A stretch of 5,308 nucleotides of DNA, from the NCBI GenBank assembly GCA_022842565.1, contig JALHPH010000142.1, forward strand, positions 1 to 5,308. Direction: 5' to 3'. Origin of the DNA: Fimbriimonadaceae bacterium. Lineage in GTDB: Bacteria; Armatimonadota; Fimbriimonadia; Fimbriimonadales; Fimbriimonadaceae. Of the stretch, positions 1 to 5,308 are shown in pieces; the stretch's first letter is position 1, and the number at the start of each line of letters is the position of its first letter. The notes beneath the pieces were generated by a model. It saw only the letters and a program-made list of their open reading frames with translations. It did no database searches and was not told the DNA's origin. Position numbers and translations under genes: made by a program.

Positions 1-24
1 TATGGATGCCGTTAACTTTAGCCG

Positions 25-42
25 TTCGGTTGAGTAACCGAA
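25..42. repeat. Small inverted repeat (TTCGGTT / AACCGAA)
   Basis: A perfect 7-bp inverted repeat separated by the four bases GAGT could form a small hairpin. It is followed by GGGTTTCGTCTT rather than a clean T-run, so it is at best a weak terminator for a gene lying left of the window. It could equally be a protein-binding site ahead of the tRNA. No coding sequence in 1-88 can be supported. Confidence 0.35.
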
Positions 43-54
43 GGGTTTCGTCTT

Positions 55-95
55 CGCCCCGTGATGTGGTATCGTGTACCGGTCGTCACGGGGCG
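55..95. repeat. Inverted repeat overlapping the tRNA 5' end
   Basis: CGCCCCGTGA at 55-64 is the exact reverse complement of TCACGGGGCG at 86-95. The right arm includes the whole 5' acceptor strand of the tRNA (89-95). The left arm therefore contains the same seven bases as the tRNA 3' acceptor strand (155-161). If the precursor transcript starts upstream of 55, this leader could compete with the mature acceptor stem. If transcription starts nearer the tRNA, the repeat acts only at DNA level or is fortuitous. Confidence 0.5.
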
Positions 96-165
96 TGGCG
101 CAGTTTGGTAGCGCGCTTGCCTGGGGGGCAAGAGGTCATGGGTTCAAATCCCGTCGCCCCGACCA
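89..165 (+). tRNA. trnP: tRNA-Pro (anticodon GGG)
   Basis: A complete 77-nt cloverleaf can be folded by eye. The acceptor stem is CGGGGCG (89-95) with CGCCCCG (155-161). The D stem is GCGC (98-101) with GCGC (111-114). The anticodon stem is CTTGC (116-120) with GCAAG (128-132), around the loop CTGGGGG, which places anticodon GGG at 123-125. The T arm is ATGGG (138-142), loop TTCAAAT, and CCCGT (150-154). The discriminator base is A162 and the CCA tail (163-165) is encoded in the DNA. The anticodon reads the proline codon CCC and by wobble CCU. There is no intron, and the gene stands alone with its own terminator just downstream. A weak -10-like TATCGT at 70-75 is the only promoter candidate. 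Confidence 0.97.
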
Positions 166-173
166 TCACGATT

Positions 174-207
174 CCGCCTGAGCTCCATGTAAGCTGAGGC
201 GGTTTTT
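174..207 (+). terminator. Intrinsic terminator of the tRNA gene
   Basis: CCGCCTGAGCT (174-184) pairs with AGCTGAGGCGG (192-202) with a single G-G mismatch, around a seven-base loop. A run of five T residues (203-207) follows immediately. This is a textbook rho-independent terminator eight bases past the tRNA CCA. The opposite strand has no T-run after the stem, so it does not obviously serve the convergent glycosidase gene ending at 237. Confidence 0.88.
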
Positions 208-236
208 GTTCATGTTTTTGCCGCATACCTGCATCT

Positions 237-1586
237 TTAGATAACACTGTTCTGATCGCAGACTTGGCGGTACCAGCGGCCCGAGTCCTTAATGGTCCGC
301 ACCTGTGTTTGATAGTCCACGTGGATCAGCCCGAAGCGTTGCAAGTAGCCCTCGCACCACTCGAAGTTGTCCATCACTGACCAGTGGAAGTATCCACGCA
401 CGTCGACACCTTCCACGATCGCTTGATGCAGAGATCGAAGGTAACGACGGGTGAAGTCGATGCGGTTCGGGTCGTGCACGGCCCCGTCCTCGCTCACCCA
501 GTCCATGCTGGCCAGGCCGTTTTCGGTGATGTATATCGGAAGGCCGTAGCGCTCGTGGTGGAACCGCACCAGCCAGCCTAAGCCGGCCGGGGTCACGGGC
601 CAGGAGAAAGCGGTGCGCGGGAATCCTGGTGGCACCGGGACCTCCTCGGGCTGGCCGTCAGCGCCGGCTCGGATGGCGGGCGCCGAGTAGAAATTGAGCC
701 CAATCGAGTCGAGCGGCCCCTGCATTTCGTCCAGTTCGGCGTCGGTGACGCCAACCGGTTTTTCGACGTGCATTGCTTCCCAGTCTTCGGGCCAACCCAG
801 GCCAAGGACCGGGTCCACATAGGGGCGCTGAATCCAACCCCCTCGTGCTGCGGTTTCAGCGCCGAAAGTGTATTGCCGCGCGGCCTCGATGTCAGCGGGA
901 GAATCGGTCGCTGGATAGCCGCAGATGCCAACCGGGGCGTAGCTCACGTGGTGGTCTCCAGCTGCCTTCAATGCCCGAGCCGAGAGTCCGTGGGCGCGCA
1001 GAACGTTTTTCAGGCCGACCATCCACTGGTCCATTGGGAGCCGCAGACCGGGGGCTTGCCCGGCCTGTGCGTGGCCCGACCAATAGAAAACCTGCGGCTC
1101 GTTCAGCGTGAACCAGTGGTTAACGCGGTCGCCAAGCCTCGCGACGACCTGCTCGGAGTATTCGGCAAACCATTTCGGGGCATCGGGATGCAGCCATCCT
1201 GCTTCATCTTGCAGGGCTTGCGGGTAATCCCAGTGGAAGAGCGTCGGCCAGGGCCTGATATCCTTCGCCAACAAGGCATCGACCAGCCGTTCGTAAAAAT
1301 CCAGCCCGGCGGCATTCAGCTGGCCTTTGCCGGTCGGCATGATGCGCGGCCAAGAGAGTGAGAAACGGTAAGCGCGGGCACCGAGTTGATGAATCAGGCC
1401 TACGTCTTCGCGATAGCGGTGGAAGTGGTCACACGCCACATCGCCGGTGGAGCCATCTTTGATGTTCCCCTGCGCGTGGGTGTAGGCGTCCCAGATACTA
1501 GGGCCTTTTCCGGCCTCATTCCATGCGCCTTCGATCTGGTAGGAGGAGGAGGCGACTCCCCAAAGAAATCCACTGGGAAACTGCAT
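237..1586 (-). CDS. GH1 family beta-glucosidase, cytoplasmic
   Basis: This 449-residue protein is a complete glycoside hydrolase family 1 (beta/alpha)8 barrel that would remove beta-linked glucose (or related sugars) from the non-reducing end of cellobiose-like substrates. The N-terminal GH1 signature FLWGVASSSYQIEG is at residues 7-20, with Q17 the expected sugar-binding residue. FHWD (117-120) supplies the subsite histidine H118. TLNEP (160-164) carries the acid/base E163, and ITENG (353-357) carries the nucleophile E355. The aglycone/glycone-side motif DNFEW is at 406-410. The length is typical for bacterial GH1. There is no signal peptide, so it should act on sugars already imported. The ATG fits the family N-terminus, and a weak Shine-Dalgarno GGGA lies eight bases upstream (1595-1598, minus strand). 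It is transcribed divergently from the exported-protein genes, which suggests shared control. Substrate specificity within GH1 (glucosidase, galactosidase, fucosidase) cannot be read reliably from sequence; the lack of 6-phospho-specific context makes a phospho-beta-glucosidase less likely. Confidence 0.95.
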   Translation of the reverse strand: MQFPSGFLWGVASSSYQIEGAWNEAGKGPSIWDAYTHAQGNIKDGSTGDVACDHFHRYREDVGLIHQLGARAYRFSLSWPRIMPTGKGQLNAAGLDFYERLVDALLAKDIRPWPTLFHWDYPQALQDEAGWLHPDAPKWFAEYSEQVVARLGDRVNHWFTLNEPQVFYWSGHAQAGQAPGLRLPMDQWMVGLKNVLRAHGLSARALKAAGDHHVSYAPVGICGYPATDSPADIEAARQYTFGAETAARGGWIQRPYVDPVLGLGWPEDWEAMHVEKPVGVTDAELDEMQGPLDSIGLNFYSAPAIRAGADGQPEEVPVPPGFPRTAFSWPVTPAGLGWLVRFHHERYGLPIYITENGLASMDWVSEDGAVHDPNRIDFTRRYLRSLHQAIVEGVDVRGYFHWSVMDNFEWCEGYLQRFGLIHVDYQTQVRTIKDSGRWYRQVCDQNSVI

Positions 1587-1608
1587 GCTTCACGTCCCGC
1601 AAATATAC

Positions 1609-1619
1609 TTGGATTCCAA
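1609..1619. promoter_or_regulatory. Short palindrome upstream of the GH1 start
   Basis: TTGGA-T-TCCAA is a perfect odd-centred palindrome 22 bases upstream of the glycosidase start codon. It lies in the expected leader or promoter region of that gene and could be an operator half-site pair. Its 5-bp arms are short enough to arise by chance, so the call is tentative. Confidence 0.25.
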
Positions 1620-1660
1620 AATCGGCGAGAAAATCTGTACGACTTTCGAAATCCTGTGTT

Positions 1661-1668
1661 ACTATACT
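1661..1668. promoter_or_regulatory. Overlapping divergent -10 elements
   Basis: The block ACTATACTAT (1661-1670) contains TATACT on the plus strand (1663-1668) and TATAGT on the minus strand (1661-1666). Each matches the TATAAT consensus at five of six bases. Plus-strand initiation would fall near 1675, giving a leader of about 79 nt for the dockerin-protein gene. Minus-strand initiation would fall near 1654, giving about 68 nt for the glycosidase. Neither direction has a convincing -35 hexamer at 16-18 bp spacing, so both promoters would be weak or activator-dependent. The assignment rests on base matching only. Confidence 0.45.
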
Positions 1669-1675
1669 ATCAATG

Positions 1676-1693
1676 TGCTGAAACGGTTCAGCA
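1676..1693. promoter_or_regulatory. LacI-family-like operator
   Basis: TGCTGAA-ACGG-TTCAGCA is an 18-bp dyad with perfect 7-bp arms and a central CG step. This form (TGAAAC/GNTTCA around a central CpG) is characteristic of operators bound by LacI/GalR-family sugar repressors. It begins just past the predicted plus-strand start point, where binding would block initiation. It also covers the position where the minus-strand promoter would have its -35 region. No repressor gene is present in the window. A transcribed hairpin in the leader is an alternative reading, but there is no T-run after it. Confidence 0.6.
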
Positions 1694-1707
1694 ACAAGCC
1701 TTGGAAC

Positions 1708-1721
1708 CTAGCGACCGCTAG
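1708..1721. repeat. Palindrome CTAGCG-AC-CGCTAG in the leader
   Basis: Perfect 6-bp arms surround a two-base centre between the LacI-like site and the ribosome binding site. In RNA it would close as CTAGC/GCTAG with a GACC loop. It may be a second regulator site or a leader hairpin of the dockerin-protein mRNA. It is not followed by a T-run, so it is not a terminator. Confidence 0.35.
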
Positions 1722-1744
1722 TTGACGAGGGATCGAAAACAATT

Positions 1745-1749
1745 GGAGA
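1745..1749 (+). promoter_or_regulatory. Ribosome binding site deciding the GTG start
   Basis: GGAGA lies four bases before GTG 1754 (five counted from the GGAG core), but 13 or more bases before the in-frame ATG at 1763. The spacing favours the GTG start, which adds only three residues (M-I-R) to the signal peptide n-region. Confidence 0.6.
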
Positions 1750-1753
1750 CAAA

Positions 1754-2974
1754 GTGATACGAATGAAACGATCAACGGTGATCGTGCTGGCAATGGGCGT
1801 CGCTGTGATGGCCCAGGCTCAAGTCAGCACTGTAAATTCTATGTATGTTCAGGGGCGGGTCTTCAATGACTTCCCCGGCTCTTCCTTCAGCGCAACCGGC
1901 ACCCTTGCCACTGGCATCACCCTGACGGACAACAACGTCGGCGCGGCCACAGGCTGGGCCAATCGGCACCTCGCGCAGTTCTCGGCCGATGGCGGCGCTA
2001 GCCCGTTCTCCCACCCGGGTGGAGCAGACACCTTTGAGATGACCATGGACGTCAACCTGACGTCGAATGGCACCACTGGTGGCTTCCCACGACGCGTGGA
2101 AGCGGGTCCCTTCATCCGCATGCCCGTGGATGGCGGCTGGGTCAGCGAGATCCAGATGATCATCACCAACGACGGCGAAGTCGCTGCCTTTGGTACACCG
2201 ATTCCCTTCTACAGCTTCACCGGTTCGCAGAGCCTCACTTACACCCAGGGCACAACAACCAAGATCGGCTATCGCTACTTCCGCGACACCGACGGAAAGT
2301 ACAAGTGGGTCTGGATCTTCGGCACCGCCGAGAGTCCTGCTCTCACGATGGAAGGCAGCCTGCAGAGCCTGCCATTTGACTTCACCACGCAGGGCATTCG
2401 TCCTCCCTACATTGATGGTGGCAACCCGCGCAACCCGCAGCTCGGAATGTACTTCCAAGTGATGCCCAACGGCGCACCTGCCCAAACCGTGAACGCCAGC
2501 TTTGCGATGAGCAACATCGTGCTGCGCGACTTCGGAATCAAAGGCAACGTGACGCTTCAGAACGTGATGTCCCAAGCTGGCAAGCCAGTGAGCGTGACTG
2601 TGGAAGATGGCGGCGGCAACGTCCTCCAGTCGTTTACGACGAATTTGGACGCCAATGGCCGGATCACCATGAAGTCGACTGTTGCTGCTGGGACATACAA
2701 TGTGTTTGTCACTGGTCCGACCCACCTGACCAGGAAAATCAGCAACGTGGTCTTCTCTGCTGACACCGCAAAGTTCACAGCTTCGCTCCTGAACGGCGAC
2801 GTGAACAGCGACAACGAAGTTAGCCCTGCCGACTTCGCGATCTTGGCCGGTGCGTTTGGCAGCTTCGTGGGGGACCCGAACTACCTGGTGAACGCAGACC
2901 TGAATGGCGACGGTGAGGTTGGCCCTGCCGACTTCTCGATCCTGGCTGGCTCATTCGGCGAATTTGGCGACTAA
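1754..2974 (+). CDS. Exported protein with C-terminal dockerin-type repeats
   Basis: The 406-residue product starts with a signal peptide: basic n-region with K5 and R6, hydrophobic stretch 9-20, and likely cleavage after AQA around residue 22. Residues about 24-260 form a glycine-, threonine- and aromatic-rich region, probably beta-stranded, that I do not recognise. It might be a concanavalin/jelly-roll-like binding domain, but no diagnostic motif is visible. Residues about 262-345 (from GNVTLQN) look like a small Ig-like or carboxypeptidase-regulatory-like beta-sandwich. Residues 347-403 contain two dockerin type I repeats 33 residues apart. Their calcium ligands are D349, N351, D353, E355, D360 and D382, N384, D386, E388, D393, each followed by an F-x-I-L-A-G helix. 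In cellulosomes dockerins bind cohesins; in this context the domain may instead aid folding, stability or surface assembly. The gene follows a LacI-like operator and precedes an exported putative glycosidase, so a role in handling extracellular glycan is inferred. An intrinsic catalytic activity is not evident. Confidence 0.88.
   Translation: MIRMKRSTVIVLAMGVAVMAQAQVSTVNSMYVQGRVFNDFPGSSFSATGTLATGITLTDNNVGAATGWANRHLAQFSADGGASPFSHPGGADTFEMTMDVNLTSNGTTGGFPRRVEAGPFIRMPVDGGWVSEIQMIITNDGEVAAFGTPIPFYSFTGSQSLTYTQGTTTKIGYRYFRDTDGKYKWVWIFGTAESPALTMEGSLQSLPFDFTTQGIRPPYIDGGNPRNPQLGMYFQVMPNGAPAQTVNASFAMSNIVLRDFGIKGNVTLQNVMSQAGKPVSVTVEDGGGNVLQSFTTNLDANGRITMKSTVAAGTYNVFVTGPTHLTRKISNVVFSADTAKFTASLLNGDVNSDNEVSPADFAILAGAFGSFVGDPNYLVNADLNGDGEVGPADFSILAGSFGEFGD
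2798..2965 (+). repeat. Internal duplication encoding the two calcium loops
   Basis: Two 69-bp units (2798-2866 and 2897-2965, period 99 bp) encode the paired dockerin loops. The encoded 23-residue segments share 16 identical residues, including every predicted calcium ligand and the F-x-I-L-A-G helix start. This is the usual dockerin twofold architecture, not a recent duplication, because synonymous and conservative differences are spread throughout. Confidence 0.8.
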
Positions 2975-2986
2975 TCCAACGTGATC

Positions 2987-3025
2987 GTCGCGCGGGCGGC
3001 CCAGCTCCGAGCCGCCCGCTGCGAC
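2987..3025 (+). terminator. Strong GC hairpin after the dockerin-protein gene
   Basis: GTCGC-GCGGGCGGC (2987-3000) pairs with GCCGCCCGC-GCGAC (3011-3025), with one bulged T at 3020 and a ten-base loop. It begins 12 bases past the stop codon. Only a weak pyrimidine tract (CCGTTTCTTCT) follows, so it may act mainly as an mRNA-stabilising hairpin or as the first part of a double terminator. Confidence 0.6.
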
Positions 3026-3039
3026 CCGTTTCTTCTCAC

Positions 3040-3068
3040 TCCCTCGGCTTCGGCCGGGGGGACTTTTT
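3040..3068 (+). terminator. UUCG-tetraloop intrinsic terminator or attenuator
   Basis: CCCTCGGC (3041-3048) pairs with GCCGGGGG (3053-3060) around the loop TTCG, closed by C-G. C(UUCG)G is an exceptionally stable tetraloop. The stem contains one T-G pair and can extend by a further T-G pair (3040/3061). A run of five T residues (3064-3068) follows after a short gap. The structure ends 19 bases before the next gene's ATG, which leaves no room for an independent promoter after it. It is therefore best read as a partial terminator between co-oriented genes. Confidence 0.7.
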
Positions 3069-3087
3069 CGTGCTGACCGAATCGTCT

Positions 3088-5308
3088 ATGTTTGCTCGAA
3101 TTCTGCTCGCTTCCACAGCCGTTCTTTGCGCCTTCGCGGCGACTGCACACGGTACCTGGAAGCCCATCACCTCCTCAGGCGTTAATCTGACCGTCACCGA
3201 ACCCAATCTGCAGCACGGACCGGGGCTGGTGATGCAATACGATTTCGGTGGCCAAGCCGGCTTTGCTTTGGCCGAACGGGCTTTTGTACAAGAATTACCT
3301 GCAAATTTTGAGTTTACGTTTTGGATCCGTGCCGAGAGTCTGCAGAACGATTTCGAATTCAAACTTATGGACCCTTCCGGGCAGAGTGTCTGGTGGGTCA
3401 AACGGGCCGCTTGGCTTTGGCCGCGAAACTGGACCCGAATGGTCATCCGGCGGAGCCAGCTAGTTTATGCCTGGGGCCCTGATCGAACTCTGTTCACGCG
3501 CGCTGGGGCTATTCAATTCGGCATCGCTGCGAATGCGGGCGGCAAAGGCAAAGTCGAGATTTCTGGCTTCGAATACCGCGAACTCCCGCCGACGGAGCCA
3601 TTTTCAGATAAGGTGACACGGCATCCAGACCGAGGCGGCGAGAGGCTTGGACTCAAGGGACTCCAGGCGGTCGGAGGGCTCAAAATCCAAGGAGTTCGGC
3701 GCGGACAAACGGTCCGAATTTCAACCCAGAACCCGCCGCAGAGTTGGTCTGTCGGCCCCGCCCAAGGCGACACTCTGTACTTGCCGACACCCGAGCTGGA
3801 GACCACGCAGATCCAGGTTAGCTCGCCCCAAGGCACCCGGAATCTCCAGTTTACGCCGCTCCCAAGCGGCTTCAGCACGCACCCTTATCGTATCTGGGAA
3901 TCGATCGCGCTAGACCAGCCGCGAGGGCTTTATCCGAAGCATTTGCTCGGAAAGCAGAGCTTTTTCACCGTCGTCGGCGCGAAAGACTCCGACCATGAGG
4001 GGCTGATCAATGAAGCGGGAATGGTCGAGCTGCGGCGAATGGGGCCATCTCTCGAGCCGTTCCTATTCAACAATGGCCGCCGCATCGGTTGGAACAATGT
4101 GAACCCAGAATCGCGATTGCTGGAGGGTTCCCTGCCCATTCCTTCGGTCGTGTGGTCAGGCGATGTGCGCCTTGTCGTGGAAGCCGTCGCACCAGAAGGC
4201 ACCCAGGACCAGCTTTCCATCCAGTACCGCGTCACTAACATGGCCCGGCGGCGTCAAGTCGGCTCTCTGATGGTTGCCCTGAGGCCACTTCAGGTGAACC
4301 CGAGTTGGCAATCGCTCAACCTCAACCCACTTGTAGCTCCTATCCGAAAACTCTCGCTCCAGCGTGGCGCGGCCCGACTGGATGACGGCTGGACCGTCAC
4401 GCCGGTTGAGGCTGTTCGCCACGCTGGGGTGACGAAACTTTCCGAGGGCGATCTTGTACCGTTCTTGCAGAATGGCACCACCCCGCCTGCGCAATCGGGC
4501 GAATGCCCTGAAGGCACGCTGTCCGCGCTCTGGCGATTGCCGTATTCACTGGCACCCGGCCAGACGAAGACCTTGACCTTCCGCGCCTACGGTCCGAAAC
4601 AACGTCCGGCGTCTGGCTCTCACGCGCAGCTGCGCGAAAAATCGGCCCGTGCTTGGCGGGATCTTATTCAGCCTTCCAAGCTGCAACTTGGTGGCAGCGG
4701 GCAGATTTGGGCAGATACCCTGAAGGCCAACTTGGGCTACATCATGGTCCACCGCGATGGCCCCGCCATCCACCCAGGCAGCCGTACCTATCAGCGCAGC
4801 TGGATCCGCGATGGAGCGCTCACGTGCACCGCGTTGCTCCAATTTGGCATCAATGAGCCGGTTAAGAAGTTCATCGATTGGTTCTCAACCGGCATCCGCG
4901 AGGATGGGTGGGTGCCGTGCGTGCTCGATGGCCGCGGCCCCGATCCGCTGGCCGAGCACGATAGCCACGGTCAATTCCTTTATCTCCTGGCGACCTATCA
5001 CCGGTTCACCGGCGACGACGCGATGGTCAAGAAGCACTTTGCCACGGCCCAGCGCATCGTCCAGCAAATAGAAACGCTGCGGAACACCCGCAAAACGGAT
5101 GAGTTCCGAAATGCCACCGGCGTGGAGCGCGGTTTCTATGGGCTTTTCCCGCAATCCGCCAGCCATGAGGGCTACATGGATAACCATCGCCACTCGTACT
5201 GGGACGACTTTTTTGGGGTCAAGGGCCTGCGCGATGCGGCCTACCTAGCCGGGGTTGCGGGCCAACCAAACGCGCAGAAAGAATATGCGTTGATGGCGAG
5301 CGATTTTG
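3088..5308 (+). CDS. Exported putative (alpha/alpha)6 glycosidase, 3' truncated
   Basis: The reading frame is open from ATG 3088 to the window edge (740 codons plus one base), so the C-terminus is missing. Residues 1-20 form a signal peptide (MFARILLA..., cleavage near A20). Residues about 45-166 resemble a carbohydrate-binding beta-sandwich (CBM11/CIA30-like), with YDFGG at 51-55 and a W-W-V-K segment. Residues about 265-520 form a second beta-rich region. From about residue 525 the sequence looks like an (alpha/alpha)6 toroid: SRTYQRSWIRDGA at 565-577, then EHDSHGQF at 623-630. The R574-D575 pair in a W-x-R-D setting recalls the sugar-binding Arg-Asp of GH15 glucoamylases (clan GH-L). I recall similar architectures annotated only as 'coagulation factor 5/8 type domain' proteins, without an assigned reaction. 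The catalytic acid and base cannot be named, and they may lie partly beyond the window. An alternative in-frame GTG at 3070 has a G-run seven bases upstream, but that run is buried in the terminator stem. The neighbours suggest extracellular glycan breakdown feeding the divergent GH1 enzyme. Confidence 0.85.
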   Translation, partial: MFARILLASTAVLCAFAATAHGTWKPITSSGVNLTVTEPNLQHGPGLVMQYDFGGQAGFALAERAFVQELPANFEFTFWIRAESLQNDFEFKLMDPSGQSVWWVKRAAWLWPRNWTRMVIRRSQLVYAWGPDRTLFTRAGAIQFGIAANAGGKGKVEISGFEYRELPPTEPFSDKVTRHPDRGGERLGLKGLQAVGGLKIQGVRRGQTVRISTQNPPQSWSVGPAQGDTLYLPTPELETTQIQVSSPQGTRNLQFTPLPSGFSTHPYRIWESIALDQPRGLYPKHLLGKQSFFTVVGAKDSDHEGLINEAGMVELRRMGPSLEPFLFNNGRRIGWNNVNPESRLLEGSLPIPSVVWSGDVRLVVEAVAPEGTQDQLSIQYRVTNMARRRQVGSLMVALRPLQVNPSWQSLNLNPLVAPIRKLSLQRGAARLDDGWTVTPVEAVRHAGVTKLSEGDLVPFLQNGTTPPAQSGECPEGTLSALWRLPYSLAPGQTKTLTFRAYGPKQRPASGSHAQLREKSARAWRDLIQPSKLQLGGSGQIWADTLKANLGYIMVHRDGPAIHPGSRTYQRSWIRDGALTCTALLQFGINEPVKKFIDWFSTGIREDGWVPCVLDGRGPDPLAEHDSHGQFLYLLATYHRFTGDDAMVKKHFATAQRIVQQIETLRNTRKTDEFRNATGVERGFYGLFPQSASHEGYMDNHRHSYWDDFFGVKGLRDAAYLAGVAGQPNAQKEYALMASDF

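Noticed and set aside
6..197. Plus-strand open frame of 63 codons at the left end
   Set aside because: It runs straight through the tRNA and into its terminator, has no ribosome site, and its product has no protein-like character.
768..1361. Plus-strand open frame of 197 codons inside the GH1 gene
   Set aside because: The minus-strand frame encodes an intact GH1 enzyme with all catalytic motifs; this frame is its antisense shadow and has no ribosome site or recognisable domain.
1602..1607. TATATT on the minus strand as the GH1 -10 element
   Set aside because: Transcription would start about nine bases before the ATG and exclude the GGGA ribosome site, and no -35 is present at normal spacing.
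1386..1721. Plus-strand open frame of 111 codons crossing the GH1 start and the intergenic region
   Set aside because: It overlaps the antisense of GH1, the promoter block and the palindromes. The composition is not protein-like and it ends just before the true gene's ribosome site.
1722..1727. TTGACG as a -35 box for the dockerin-protein gene
   Set aside because: It matches the -35 consensus well, but no -10-like hexamer occurs 16-18 bp downstream; that position holds the Shine-Dalgarno sequence.
1772..2725. Minus-strand open frame of 317 codons
   Set aside because: It lies wholly opposite the dockerin-protein gene. The product is histidine- and arginine-rich with no domain motif, as expected for an antisense shadow of GC-biased codons.
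3099..3129. Possible lipoprotein signal (cysteine at residue 14 of the truncated gene)
   Set aside because: The residues before the cysteine are A-V-L, which do not fit a lipobox, and a normal signal-peptidase site (A-T-A at 18-20) follows.
1..5308. CRISPR array, insertion sequence or prophage elements
   Set aside because: There are no regularly spaced direct repeats, no transposase or integrase motifs and no terminal inverted repeats; the only mobile-element hint is the tRNA gene itself.

Overview
The window reads as chromosomal DNA of moderately high GC from a free-living, polysaccharide-degrading bacterium. The best taxonomic hint is the C-terminus of the secreted protein at 1754-2974. 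It has a beta-sandwich-like stretch followed by two dockerin-type calcium loops of the form D-x-N-x-D-x-E-V-x-x-A-D-F-x-I-L-A. From memory, this arrangement is common in exported proteins of Armatimonadota (Fimbriimonas-like) and some other environmental phyla. The assignment is an inference that I could not test by searching.

Layout from left to right. Positions 1-88 hold no gene, only two inverted repeats ahead of a complete tRNA-Pro(GGG) with encoded CCA (89-165). The tRNA is followed by a clear intrinsic terminator (174-207). On the minus strand, 237-1586 encodes a full-length cytoplasmic family GH1 beta-glucosidase with all catalytic motifs intact. A 167-bp divergent intergenic region (1587-1753) follows. 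It holds an overlapping, nearly symmetric pair of -10 elements and several palindromes, including a LacI-family-like operator with a central CG at 1676-1693. On the plus strand, 1754-2974 encodes an exported protein with an unrecognised N-terminal domain and a dockerin-like C-terminus. Two tandem hairpins follow; the second (3040-3068) looks like an intrinsic terminator with a UUCG tetraloop. Only 19 bases later a large plus-strand gene begins (3088). It runs off the window end and encodes an exported multidomain protein with a carbohydrate-binding-like N-terminal domain and a glucoamylase-like (alpha/alpha)6 domain.

Functionally this looks like a small sugar-utilisation locus. An exported putative glycosidase and an exported dockerin-bearing protein would act on a glycan outside the cytoplasm. 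The divergent cytoplasmic beta-glucosidase would hydrolyse imported beta-glucosides or cellobiose-like sugars. The shared promoter region with a LacI-type site suggests co-regulation by a sugar-responsive repressor that is not encoded here. The terminator between the two exported-protein genes suggests that the third gene is expressed by partial read-through. The substrate is not identifiable from sequence alone. The parts least explained by known families are the N-terminal domain of the dockerin protein and the exact enzymatic class of the truncated gene.
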